From Phytohabitans suffuscus (GTDB taxonomy: Bacteria; Actinomycetota; Actinomycetes; Mycobacteriales; Micromonosporaceae), in contig NZ_AP022871.1 of the NCBI RefSeq assembly GCF_011764565.1, positions 3,782,320 to 3,846,319 of the forward strand: a DNA stretch of 64,000 nucleotides, read 5' to 3'. Both the position numbers and the translations under genes were made by a program. Positions 53,697 to 61,371 of this stretch are shown in pieces. A model generated the notes under the pieces. It was not told where the DNA came from. It searched no databases and was given only the letters and a program-made list of their open reading frames with translations. How positions within the stretch are numbered: position 1 is the stretch's first letter; every line of letters begins with the position of its first letter.

Positions 53697-53812
53697 CGGA
53701 CGGCAGATGAGTGGGAGGGGCCGTGTCGATGGCACCGCACGGCCCCTCCCGCGCCCTGTATCGCGGGCGGTACCGTGTGCGCACCACACCCCTGTAGCGC
53801 ATCGGAGCCCGC

Positions 53813-54793
53813 ATGTCCGAGCTGCCGCCATATTCCCACCAGCCGATGCCACCCGGACCGCACGGGCAGCCACCTCAGGAGCCGCACGCCGGACCGTGGG
53901 TGGCCCCGCAGAGCCAGCAGTGGGGCCCGCCGTGGGGGCCTCCGTGGGGGCCACAGCCCGGCTACCCGCCGGATCCGTTGATCAGCCCCGATTTCTCCGG
54001 CTGGTGGCAGCGCGGAGTCGAGATCGCCAAGCGGGCGTGGCGGCAGATCCTCGTCCTCCAGGCGATCGTGGGGGTGCTCACCTTCACGGTGCAGACCCTG
54101 TCGGCGGCCTGGCAGTCGATCGCCGCCCGCGACATGGAGCGGGCCACCGCGGCGGGGCGAGACCCGGACCTCGCCGCGATCTTCGCCGGCTCCGGGCTGG
54201 TGATCGTCGCTTCGGTGGCCGTGCTGATCGTCTCGATGCTCGCCACTCTCGCCGCCGTCCGCATCGTCGTCGAGGCCGCGACGGGCGCCCAGCCCGACCT
54301 CGGCGCGGCGCTCTCCAGCTCGGTCAGCCGGCTGTTTCCGATGCTGGGCTGGGGGATCCTCGCCGGCTTCCTCATCATCGCCGGCATCTGCGCCTGCCTC
54401 GTGCCGGGGCTCTACTTCGGCGCGGTCCTGGTGGTGCTGGCACCGGTGGTGGCACTGGAGCGCCGAAACGCCATCGGCCGGTGCTTCAAGCTGTTTCACG
54501 GTGACTTCGGTGCTTCTCTGGCGCGGGTGGCCACCATCCTCGGGATCCTCATCGCCGCCTCGGTCATCGGCGGGGGCGTCGGGGTGGCCGCCACGCTCGC
54601 CGCCCCGCCGCAGACCGCGTCGACCGGCGCCCTGATCGCGGCGGCCGCGGTCAGCTCCGGGTTCGCGGCCGTGATCGGCGGGGCCGTGCGGCTCCTCACC
54701 GACCCGCTGACCGTCGCGGCGTACGCGGACATGCGGGCCCGGGTCGAGCCGCTCTCGACGGCGGTCCTCGCGCGGGAGGCGGGTATCCGTTAG
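53813..54793 (+). CDS. Polytopic membrane protein with Pro-rich N-terminus
   Basis: A 326-residue protein. The first 55 residues are rich in Pro, Gln and Gly (PPWGPPWGPQPGYPP), typical of cytoplasmic tails in actinomycete membrane proteins. About five to six hydrophobic helices follow (VIVASVAVLIVSMLATLAAV, LGWGILAGFLIIAGICACLV, ATILGILIAASVIGGGVGVA). The pattern GLYFGAVLVVLAPVVALERR resembles DUF7544/YciC-like glycerophosphoryl-phosphodiesterase-associated membrane domains. Role unknown. Confidence 0.8.
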   Translation: MSELPPYSHQPMPPGPHGQPPQEPHAGPWVAPQSQQWGPPWGPPWGPQPGYPPDPLISPDFSGWWQRGVEIAKRAWRQILVLQAIVGVLTFTVQTLSAAWQSIAARDMERATAAGRDPDLAAIFAGSGLVIVASVAVLIVSMLATLAAVRIVVEAATGAQPDLGAALSSSVSRLFPMLGWGILAGFLIIAGICACLVPGLYFGAVLVVLAPVVALERRNAIGRCFKLFHGDFGASLARVATILGILIAASVIGGGVGVAATLAAPPQTASTGALIAAAAVSSGFAAVIGGAVRLLTDPLTVAAYADMRARVEPLSTAVLAREAGIR

Positions 54794-54835
54794 GGACGCC
54801 CGCCCCGCGCGTGAATCCGCGCGTCGACGACAGCG

Positions 54836-55396
54836 TCAGATCATCGCCCGCTGCGGCGCCTTCGCGAACTGGTCCACGATGGTGGAGCAGAAGGCCGGCA
54901 GGTCGGCCGGGCCACGGCTCGTGGTGATCCGCTCGTCCACCACGACACCCTCGTCCATGACGGTCGCGCCAGCCCGCCGCAGGTCGTTGTGGAGGCTGGG
55001 GAACGAGGTCATCCGGCGCCCGCTCACGGCGTCCGCCTCGATCAGCATCCACGGGCCGTGGCAGATGGCGGCGATCGGCTTGTCGGAAGTTACGAAGGCG
55101 CGGACGAAGCTCACCGCGTCCCGGTCCATGCGCAGCCGGTCGGGGCTGACGGCGCCGCCCGGCAGCACCAGCGCGTCGTAGTCGTCGACCGCGGCGTTAC
55201 CGATCTCCCGGTCCACCGCGAACGTGCCCGCCCGGATCAGGTCGGACTGCCGGGCCTGGATCTCACCGGGGTGGATCGAGATCACCTCGGTCTGCGCACC
55301 GGCGCCGTGGAGTGCACCGCGCGGCTGCTCCAGCTCGACGCGTTCCACACCGTCGGTGGCCAGGATGGCTATCTTCTTGCCTTCTAAGTGGGACAC
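54836..55396 (-). CDS. DJ-1/PfpI-family class I glutamine-amidotransferase-like protein
   Basis: A 186-residue PfpI-type protein: KKIAILATDGVERVELEQP, DDYDALVLPGGAVSPDRLR, and the nucleophile elbow AAICHGPWMLIEAD with the catalytic Cys-His. Members act as glyoxalases, chaperones or proteases. GTG 55396 has a strong AGGAGG. It stands alone. Confidence 0.92.
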   Translation of the reverse strand: MSHLEGKKIAILATDGVERVELEQPRGALHGAGAQTEVISIHPGEIQARQSDLIRAGTFAVDREIGNAAVDDYDALVLPGGAVSPDRLRMDRDAVSFVRAFVTSDKPIAAICHGPWMLIEADAVSGRRMTSFPSLHNDLRRAGATVMDEGVVVDERITTSRGPADLPAFCSTIVDQFAKAPQRAMI

Positions 55397-55517
55397 GAAA
55401 ACCCTCCTATTCTCCGCTCGAAACTGGGTTCCCGCAGGCGTTCGCCGGAAACGGCCACGCCGCCGGCCGGCAGGGTGGGCTCACCCTCGTCGGGTGAGGC
55501 GGCCGTGACGGGCCTGC

Positions 55518-56330
55518 TCAGTACGCGAGCAGGTCCACCGTGACGGCGTGGAGGCGGTCCTGCGTCGCGGGGTCGGCGGCTTCGGGGTTGGGTGACGCGG
55601 GGTCGCGCTCGTCGTAGTAGGTGCCGTTGTCGTCGCGGCGCGAGGCGACGTATTCGAGGTTGGCCGCCGCGTGCTCGGGCCGGTCGCCGCCGATCGAAAA
55701 CATCGCGTGCAGCAGGCGGGTGGCGATGATGCCCGGGTGCACGCTCACGACGTCGACGCTCGGGCTCGGCCGGTGCGCGGCCAGCCAGCAGGTGTACGTG
55801 ACGAGCGCGAGCTTCGAGTGCGCGTACGCGGTCGACGGCGAGTAGCCGTGCCGGGCGAGCCCGAGGTCGTCGAGGTGGAGTGTCGCGGACAGGTGCGTGG
55901 CCGAGGCGACGTTGACGATGCGGCCCTCGGTGACCAGGTCGAGGAGCCCGCTGGTGAGGACGACGGGCGCGAGGTAGTTGGTCTGGAACGTGACCTCGTA
56001 GCCCGTGTCGGTGACCGTGCGGCTGGCCGGACCCGGGCGGGCCGCGTTGTTGACGAGCAGGTCGACCCGGTCGGTCACCGCGCGGATGTCCGAGACCAGC
56101 CGCTCCGCCTCGACGAGCTGGCTGAAGTCGGCGGCGAGGTACGACAGGGTGCCGCCCCGCGGCAGCGCGGCCCGCACCTCGCCGAGGAGGTCGGCGACCC
56201 GCGACTCGGGCTCGAGGCCGTGCAGGACGAGGTGGCCGGCGCGGCCGGCGAGCCTGAGCGCGGTGGCCCGGCCGATGCCGGTCGTCGCACCGGTCAGGAC
56301 GATCGAGCTGGGCACGCCCAAGTGTCCCAC
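55518..56330 (-). CDS. Short-chain dehydrogenase/reductase
   Basis: A 270-residue SDR with GATTGIGRATAL (cofactor loop), LLVNNAARPG, and catalytic YAHSK after SATHLS. GTG 56330 is used; GTG 56315 gives 265 residues and is equally possible. The product resembles light-dependent protochlorophyllide-reductase-like/retinol-dehydrogenase-like SDRs. Substrate unknown. It is divergent from the PmoA/ROK unit. Confidence 0.9.
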   Translation of the reverse strand: MGHLGVPSSIVLTGATTGIGRATALRLAGRAGHLVLHGLEPESRVADLLGEVRAALPRGGTLSYLAADFSQLVEAERLVSDIRAVTDRVDLLVNNAARPGPASRTVTDTGYEVTFQTNYLAPVVLTSGLLDLVTEGRIVNVASATHLSATLHLDDLGLARHGYSPSTAYAHSKLALVTYTCWLAAHRPSPSVDVVSVHPGIIATRLLHAMFSIGGDRPEHAAANLEYVASRRDDNGTYYDERDPASPNPEAADPATQDRLHAVTVDLLAY

Positions 56331-56380
56331 CCGGCGGCGCTGGCCAGCGGCGCATTCTGGACCGCCGGGCGACCCCCGAC

Positions 56381-56405
56381 GGTTTGTTTCATGGGTTGAT
56401 GTAAC
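56381..56405 (+). promoter_or_regulatory. ROK-linked 25-bp motif, site 1
   Basis: GGTTTGTTTCAT, 3 bp, TTGA, 2 bp, TAAC. The same motif (21 of 25 positions) lies at 58897-58921 before the pectate lyase. Here it precedes the PmoA-fragment/PmoA/ROK operon by about 45 bp. The ROK protein encoded in the operon is the natural candidate binder. Confidence 0.6.
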
Positions 56406-56447
56406 CCGTCGCGCGATCGCACCTTACATCGAGCACCCACTATCTTC

Positions 56448-56660
56448 GTGCCGAGCCAGGACGACATCTGGTTCGTGCGCAGCCGCGACTACGCCGGCGT
56501 CGGCTCCTCGCTCGCCTGGGACCAGCCCCTTGTCGTCGCGGCGGGCACCGCGCTGCGTCGCCGTATCATCACCGTGGTGGCCGACGGCCGGCTCCGCTCG
56601 CGCGAGGTCGCCGGCATGGCCGGCCAGGTCGCCGGGCTGCGCGACGGGTGGCCGCCGTGA
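56448..56660 (+). pseudogene. C-terminal remnant of a PmoA-like (DUF6807) paralogue
   Basis: The 70-codon frame reads DDIWFVRSRDYAGVGSSLAW, DQPLVVAAGTALRRRIITVV, closely matching the last 65 residues of the full-length neighbour (DRWFVRARDYVGVGSSLAWD ...). The first about 250 residues are missing, and the piece directly follows the promoter motif. Its TGA overlaps the GTG of the intact gene. The surviving tail may be translated but cannot form the fold. Confidence 0.8.
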
Positions 56661-57637
56661 CCGCCGGCCGCCGGTCCGTCCCCGCCGTCCGGGTGCCGCG
56701 ACGGCCTGGAGACGGCGCGGGCCTGGCGACGAGTGACGGCGAGGTGACGATGGCGGGTCGCGGCGCACCGCCCCCCGCGCTGGCCGGCCAGCCGAGGGGC
56801 GCCGCCACCCTGCGCGTCGCGGGGTGCGAAGTCGCCCGCCACGTGTGGCGGCCCGACCTCCCGCTCGCCACGTCCCCGCGCCCCTACCTGCACCCCGTGC
56901 GTACGCTCGCCGGCGCCACGGTCACCGACGCCGGGCCCGACTCGCACCGCCACCAGCTCGGCATCAGCATCGCCATCCCCGACGTGGGCGGGCGCAACTT
57001 CTGGGGTGGGCGCACCTTCGTCGCCGGGCACGGCCCGGCGTGGCTCGACAACCACGGGATACAGCACCACGCGCGATGGCTGCGGCACACGAGCGACGAG
57101 TTGGCGCACGCGCTGCGCTGGGCGGACGCGCACGGTGTGGCGCTGCTGCACGAGCACCGGACGATCACGTGCCGCCCGCTCACCGGCACCGCCTGGGCCC
57201 TGTCCACCCACAGCCGGCTCACCAACGCCACCGGGGCGCCGCTGCCGATCCGCAGCCCGGCCGCGCAGGGCCGTCCCGGCGCGGGGTTCGGCGGCTTCTT
57301 CTGGCGTGCCGCCGCGGTGAGGAGCGCACAGGTCCTCAGCCCGGCCGGCGCGGGCGTGCGGCCGGTGCACGGCGGCACCGCGCCCTGGCTCGCGGTCACC
57401 GGCGGCGACGCGTGGACCGTCATGTTCGTACCGGGCGACGAGACCACGGCCCGCGACCGGTGGTTCGTCCGGGCCCGCGACTACGTCGGCGTCGGCTCCT
57501 CGCTCGCCTGGGACGAGCCGCTCGTGCTCGCCCCCGACGAGACGATCGAGCGGAGCCTGGTGACCGTCGTCGTGGACGGCCCGCTGACCCTGGCCGCGGC
57601 CGCCGCCCTGGCCGACACCGTCCGGCCCGCGAAATGA
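56657..57637 (+). CDS. PmoA-like (DUF6807) protein
   Basis: A protein of about 326 residues, the length depending on start: GTG 56657 overlaps the upstream TGA, ATG 56648 is also in frame. Family blocks: SPRPYLHPVRTLAGATVTDA, DSHRHQLGISIAIPDVGGRN, FWGGRTFV, and STHSRLTNATGAPLPIR. DUF6807/PmoA proteins are found in sugar-utilisation operons of actinomycetes with ROK or LacI regulators; the reaction is not established. The ATGA overlap with the ROK gene shows coupling. Confidence 0.82.
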   Translation: MTAGRRSVPAVRVPRRPGDGAGLATSDGEVTMAGRGAPPPALAGQPRGAATLRVAGCEVARHVWRPDLPLATSPRPYLHPVRTLAGATVTDAGPDSHRHQLGISIAIPDVGGRNFWGGRTFVAGHGPAWLDNHGIQHHARWLRHTSDELAHALRWADAHGVALLHEHRTITCRPLTGTAWALSTHSRLTNATGAPLPIRSPAAQGRPGAGFGGFFWRAAAVRSAQVLSPAGAGVRPVHGGTAPWLAVTGGDAWTVMFVPGDETTARDRWFVRARDYVGVGSSLAWDEPLVLAPDETIERSLVTVVVDGPLTLAAAAALADTVRPAK

Positions 57638-58869
57638 GCACCCCGATCCGGCCGAGCAGCCCACGACAGCGCGCAGAGCCGGTCCGGCAGGAGAGCCTGC
57701 GCACCATCAACCTCGAGCTCGTCTTCCGGCACATCCTCGCGGCCGGCGGGGCGATCTCGCGCACCGAGCTGGCCGCGACGACCGGCCTGACCCGGCCCAC
57801 CATCACCCGGATCGTCGAAGACCTGCTCGCCGGCCAGCTGATCACCGAGACCGGCATCGCCCACGACGGCCGCGCCGGCCGGCCCCGCGTGGGGCTCACC
57901 CTCTCCGACCGGGGACCCGCCGGGCTGGGCCTCGACATCCGCGCCGACGGCCTGGCCGTGTGCGCGGTCGACCTGACCGGCAACGTACGCCACCTGGCGT
58001 TCGCCCCGTCGCCGTACGCGGGGCGGACCGCCGGCGCCGTGCTGGGAGACCTCGCGCGGATGGCCGGCGCCGCCATCGAGGCCATCGCCGCGCAGAGCCT
58101 CACCGTCGTGACGGCGACGCTGGCGGTACCCGGTCCGGTCGACGCCGGCGTGGTGCGCACCGCGCCCGCACTCGGCTGGCGGGACGTCGACGCGGGCGCC
58201 CTGCTCCGCGACGCCCCCGGCCACCTGGACCTGCCGGTGACCGTGGAGAACGAGGCCAACCTCGCCGCGCTCGGCGAGCTGTACGCGGGCGGAAACACGC
58301 TGAACGGCTTCGTGTACGTCTCGGGCGGGCTCGGCATCGGCGCCGGCATCGTCCTCGATGGACAGTTGCTGCGCGGCATGCGCGGCTGGAGCGGCGAGCT
58401 GGGACACGTCACCGTCTACCCGGACGGCAAGCCTTGCCCGTGCGGTGCGCGGGGATGCCTGCACACGTACGCGAGCCTGGAGGCGATCCTCGGCGACGAG
58501 CCCGCCCCGGCCGGTGTCACGCCCGACGCCGCCATCCTCACCCGTGCCGGCGCGGGGGAGCCGGCCACCCTCGACGCGCTCGACACCGCCGGCACCACGC
58601 TGGGGATCGCACTGTCCGATGTGCTCAACATCCTCGACATCGACACGGTGCTGCTCGGCGGCAGCTACGCCATCCTGACGTCCTGGCTGACCGACAACGC
58701 GCAGGCCGAGATCGACCAGCGGGTACTCACCACGGGCTGGGCCCCGATCACCGTCCGGCCGGCGATCCTCGGCCCCGACGCGGCGGTCATCGGCGCCGCC
58801 CTCACCTCGATCGACCAGATCCGCCAGCACCCCGCCACGTGGCTGCTGCGCGTGCCCTCAAGCCGGTAG
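57634..58869 (+). CDS. ROK-family transcriptional regulator
   Basis: A 411-residue NagC/XylR-type repressor. N-terminal winged HTH: LRTINLELVFRHILAAGGAI, SRTELAATTGLTRPTITRIV. ROK sugar-binding domain with GELGHVTV (ExGH) and the zinc motif CPCGARGCLHTYAS. It ends the operon started by the PmoA-like genes and the promoter motif at 56381. A matching motif before the pectate lyase suggests it controls pectin use. Confidence 0.93.
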   Translation: MSTPIRPSSPRQRAEPVRQESLRTINLELVFRHILAAGGAISRTELAATTGLTRPTITRIVEDLLAGQLITETGIAHDGRAGRPRVGLTLSDRGPAGLGLDIRADGLAVCAVDLTGNVRHLAFAPSPYAGRTAGAVLGDLARMAGAAIEAIAAQSLTVVTATLAVPGPVDAGVVRTAPALGWRDVDAGALLRDAPGHLDLPVTVENEANLAALGELYAGGNTLNGFVYVSGGLGIGAGIVLDGQLLRGMRGWSGELGHVTVYPDGKPCPCGARGCLHTYASLEAILGDEPAPAGVTPDAAILTRAGAGEPATLDALDTAGTTLGIALSDVLNILDIDTVLLGGSYAILTSWLTDNAQAEIDQRVLTTGWAPITVRPAILGPDAAVIGAALTSIDQIRQHPATWLLRVPSSR

Positions 58870-58896
58870 TCGTTTCGAAGAAACCCCAGGCAGCGG

Positions 58897-58941
58897 GGTT
58901 TGTTTCATCGATTGACATAACAGCCTGAGGTGGCATAGCCT
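58897..58941 (+). promoter_or_regulatory. ROK-linked motif site 2 with promoter before pectate lyase
   Basis: GGTTTGTTTCATCGATTGAC then ATAAC (58897-58921). It contains -35 TTGACA (58912-58917), and TAGCCT (58936-58941) sits 18 bp on as -10. A repressor bound here would cover the -35. The pectate lyase ATG is about 180 bp downstream. Confidence 0.6.
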
Positions 58942-59123
58942 CATCTACGCATCGACTGGGATCGGTGGCTGGGCAACCGCCGTCCGCAGTCTCGTCGCCT
59001 GTCCGGGCGTGCGGCGAACACGCAGCCATTTCGTTGACGGCCGACGTTGGATCTCCCTCTCCTTCGCGCGTGGTCTTTCTCCGCGCGTGCGGACGGCCGT
59101 CCCGTGCCGAGGAAAGGATGCGA

Positions 59124-60590
59124 ATGTTCAAACGACTCACGCTGGCTGCCGCCGTGGTCAGCCTGGCGGTTCCGGCCGTGGTCGTCGCGGTGTCGGTGCT
59201 CCCGGCGAGCGCGGCGACTCCGGCGAACGGTGGTGTCTACACGCTGGCCGTGGCCGCTTCGGGCAAGTGCCTGGAGGTGGCCGGCGGTTCGGCCGACAAC
59301 GGCGGGCTGTTGCAGCAGGCCGCGTGCGGCGCCGGTGCGACCCGGCAGCAGTGGCGGGTCGTCTCGTCGTCCGCTGGTGGCTTCAATCTGGTTAACGTGA
59401 ACAGCACCCGCTGCGCCGACGTGCCGTCCAGCTCGACCACCTCCGGCATCCAGCTCCAGCAGTGGGGCTGCGGCGACGGGACGAAGGTCAACCAGCGGTG
59501 GTCCTTCGCGGCTTCGAGCGCCGCCGCCGGCAAGTACCGGGTCACGAGCGCGGCGAGCGGGCTGTGCGTGAGCGACCGGGACGGCTCGACCGCCGGTAAC
59601 AACCCGATCGTGCAGGAGACCTGCGCGGACGTGGCCCGGATGCAGTGGCTCTTCAACCAGGTCGGCGGCAACCCGACCACACCGCCGCCCGGCGGCGTGC
59701 CGTACTCGAACGTGCCGGACGGCTTCGCCCAGGGCGTCACCGGCGGCGCCGGCGGGCAGACCGTGACCGTCACGAACCAGTCGCAGCTCAACCAGTACGT
59801 GACCGCGAGCGCCCCGTACGTGATCCGGGTGGCCGGCACGATCAACATCAGTCCCAAGGGGACTGAGCTGCGGGTCGCCTCCAACAAGTCGATCATTGGC
59901 GTCGGCACCAGCGGGCACATCGTGGGCGGCGGGTTCTTCCTCGGCGCCGGGGTCAGCAACGTGATTATCCGCAACCTCACCATCCGCGACACGCAGATGC
60001 CGGACGACGACCCGGGCGACGACGCGTACGACTACGACGCCATCCAGATGGACACCGCCAACCGCATCTGGATCGACCACAACCGCCTGACCCGCATGAA
60101 CGACGGCCTCATCGACAGCCGCAAGGACACCACCAACCTGACCGTCTCGTGGAACCACCTCGTCGACCACAACAAGACGTTCGGCATCGGCTGGACCGAG
60201 AACGTGACCGCGCGGATCACCATCCACCACAACTGGTTCCAGAACACGATCACGCGCAACCCCAGCGCGGACAACATCGCGTACTGCCACATGTACAACA
60301 ACTACCTGCAGAACAACAGCTCGTACGGCAACTACGTACGCGGCCTGACCAAAGCGGTCATCGAGAACAGCTACTACGAGAACGTGCGCAACCCGTACTA
60401 CGTCGAGGCCGGCGAGCTGGTCAACCGGGGCAACATCCGGGTCAACAGCCCGTGGGACAGCGGAAAGGTGACCTCGAAGGGCTCCGCGTTCAACCCGTCC
60501 AGCTTCTACCCGTACACCCTCCACGCCGCCGCCGACGTGCCCGCGCTGCTGCGCCAGTACGCCGGACCGCAGGCGAGCATCGGCAACTAG
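59124..60590 (+). CDS. Secreted pectate lyase (PL1) with ricin-type lectin domain
   Basis: A 488-residue exoenzyme: signal peptide, ricin-B-type trefoil with QxW repeats (TRQQWRVV, NQRWSFA, RMQWLF; residues about 35-170), Pro-rich linker, then PL1 beta-helix. Pectate-lyase features are GTNISPKGTELRVA-like (ISPKGTELRVASNKSIIGVG), the Ca-binding Asp cluster DDPGDDAYDYDAIQMD, WIDHNRLTRMNDGLID and ITIHHNWFQNTITRNPS. It cleaves de-esterified pectin by beta-elimination. ATG 59124 is chosen because AGGAAAGG is 5-6 bp before it; ATG 59118 is too close. Confidence 0.94.
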   Translation: MFKRLTLAAAVVSLAVPAVVVAVSVLPASAATPANGGVYTLAVAASGKCLEVAGGSADNGGLLQQAACGAGATRQQWRVVSSSAGGFNLVNVNSTRCADVPSSSTTSGIQLQQWGCGDGTKVNQRWSFAASSAAAGKYRVTSAASGLCVSDRDGSTAGNNPIVQETCADVARMQWLFNQVGGNPTTPPPGGVPYSNVPDGFAQGVTGGAGGQTVTVTNQSQLNQYVTASAPYVIRVAGTINISPKGTELRVASNKSIIGVGTSGHIVGGGFFLGAGVSNVIIRNLTIRDTQMPDDDPGDDAYDYDAIQMDTANRIWIDHNRLTRMNDGLIDSRKDTTNLTVSWNHLVDHNKTFGIGWTENVTARITIHHNWFQNTITRNPSADNIAYCHMYNNYLQNNSSYGNYVRGLTKAVIENSYYENVRNPYYVEAGELVNRGNIRVNSPWDSGKVTSKGSAFNPSSFYPYTLHAAADVPALLRQYAGPQASIGN

Positions 60591-60625
60591 AGATCCACCG
60601 CGCGCCCGACCTGTGGGCGATCGCA

Positions 60626-60681
60626 CAAACTTGCCGGGTGTCAGCAACTTTGCTGGCCCCGGCAAGTTTGGCTGCTACCTT
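60626..60681 (+). promoter_or_regulatory. Nested palindromic operator and leaderless promoter of TetR/MMPL unit
   Basis: Outer perfect arms CAAACTTGCCGG (60626-60637) and CCGGCAAGTTTG (60659-60670) enclose CAGCAA CT TTGCTG (60642-60655). A -10-like TACCTT at 60676-60681 ends 7 bp before GTG 60689, so the transcript is probably leaderless. Confidence 0.65.
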
Positions 60682-60688
60682 CGGCAGG

Positions 60689-61291
60689 GTGAACGATGCC
60701 GGGCTGCGCGAGCGGAAGAAGGCGGCGACGCGCGCCGCGCTGAGCGAGGCGGCGATGCGGCTCGCCGAGGAGCACGGCGTCGAGCACGTGACCGCGGAGG
60801 CGATCGCCGACGCCGCGGGTGTCTCGCCGCGCACGTTCCACAACTACTTCGCCAACAAGGAAGAGGCCATCCTGGCCGCGACGTGGGACTTCGTCCGCGA
60901 CGTCGTGGCCGCGCTGCGCGCCCGGCCGGCCGGCGAGTCGGCGCTGGAGGCCTTGCGTCACATCGCCGACGATCTGACCGCCACCAGCGGTGCCAGCGTC
61001 GAGCGGATCGCCGCCCGGATGCGGCTGATGGAGACCAGCCCGGCGCTCTCCTCCCGCAACGACGTGCTGCGCGAAGAGGTCGGCCGCATGGTCGTCGACG
61101 CGGTGGCCGAGCGCTCCGGCACCGACCCCGACCGCGACCTCTACCCGCGCCTGCTGGTCGCCAGCCTGCACGCGGCACTGAACGCCGCGATGGACGTCTG
61201 GCGCGCCGGCAAGACCGGCCGCGACCTGACCGACCTGCTCACCGAAGCCTTCGACCAGCTCGACGCGGGGCTGCGCGAGCCGCCCCGCTAG
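60689..61291 (+). CDS. TetR-family repressor upstream of MMPL transporter
   Basis: A 200-residue regulator: HTH TRAALSEAAMRLAEEHGVEH, AIADAAGVSPRTFHNYFANK. GTG 60689 is preferred because it directly follows the promoter; no ribosome site is seen. The nested palindrome upstream is its likely operator, controlling itself and the MMPL gene 80 bp downstream. Confidence 0.9.
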   Translation: MNDAGLRERKKAATRAALSEAAMRLAEEHGVEHVTAEAIADAAGVSPRTFHNYFANKEEAILAATWDFVRDVVAALRARPAGESALEALRHIADDLTATSGASVERIAARMRLMETSPALSSRNDVLREEVGRMVVDAVAERSGTDPDRDLYPRLLVASLHAALNAAMDVWRAGKTGRDLTDLLTEAFDQLDAGLREPPR

Positions 61292-61371
61292 CCACCCCAA
61301 AGCCCACGAGCCTCGCGCCGACTGGCCGCGAGGTCGGAAACGCACGCCCTCGACACAGGGAGAAAGTTCCC

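Noticed and set aside
53697..54504. Extension of GH87 paralogue 3 through the next gene
   Set aside because: The Arg/Gly-rich tail is a shadow frame of the membrane protein at 53813. A missing base in CCCC at 53687 gives a natural stop.
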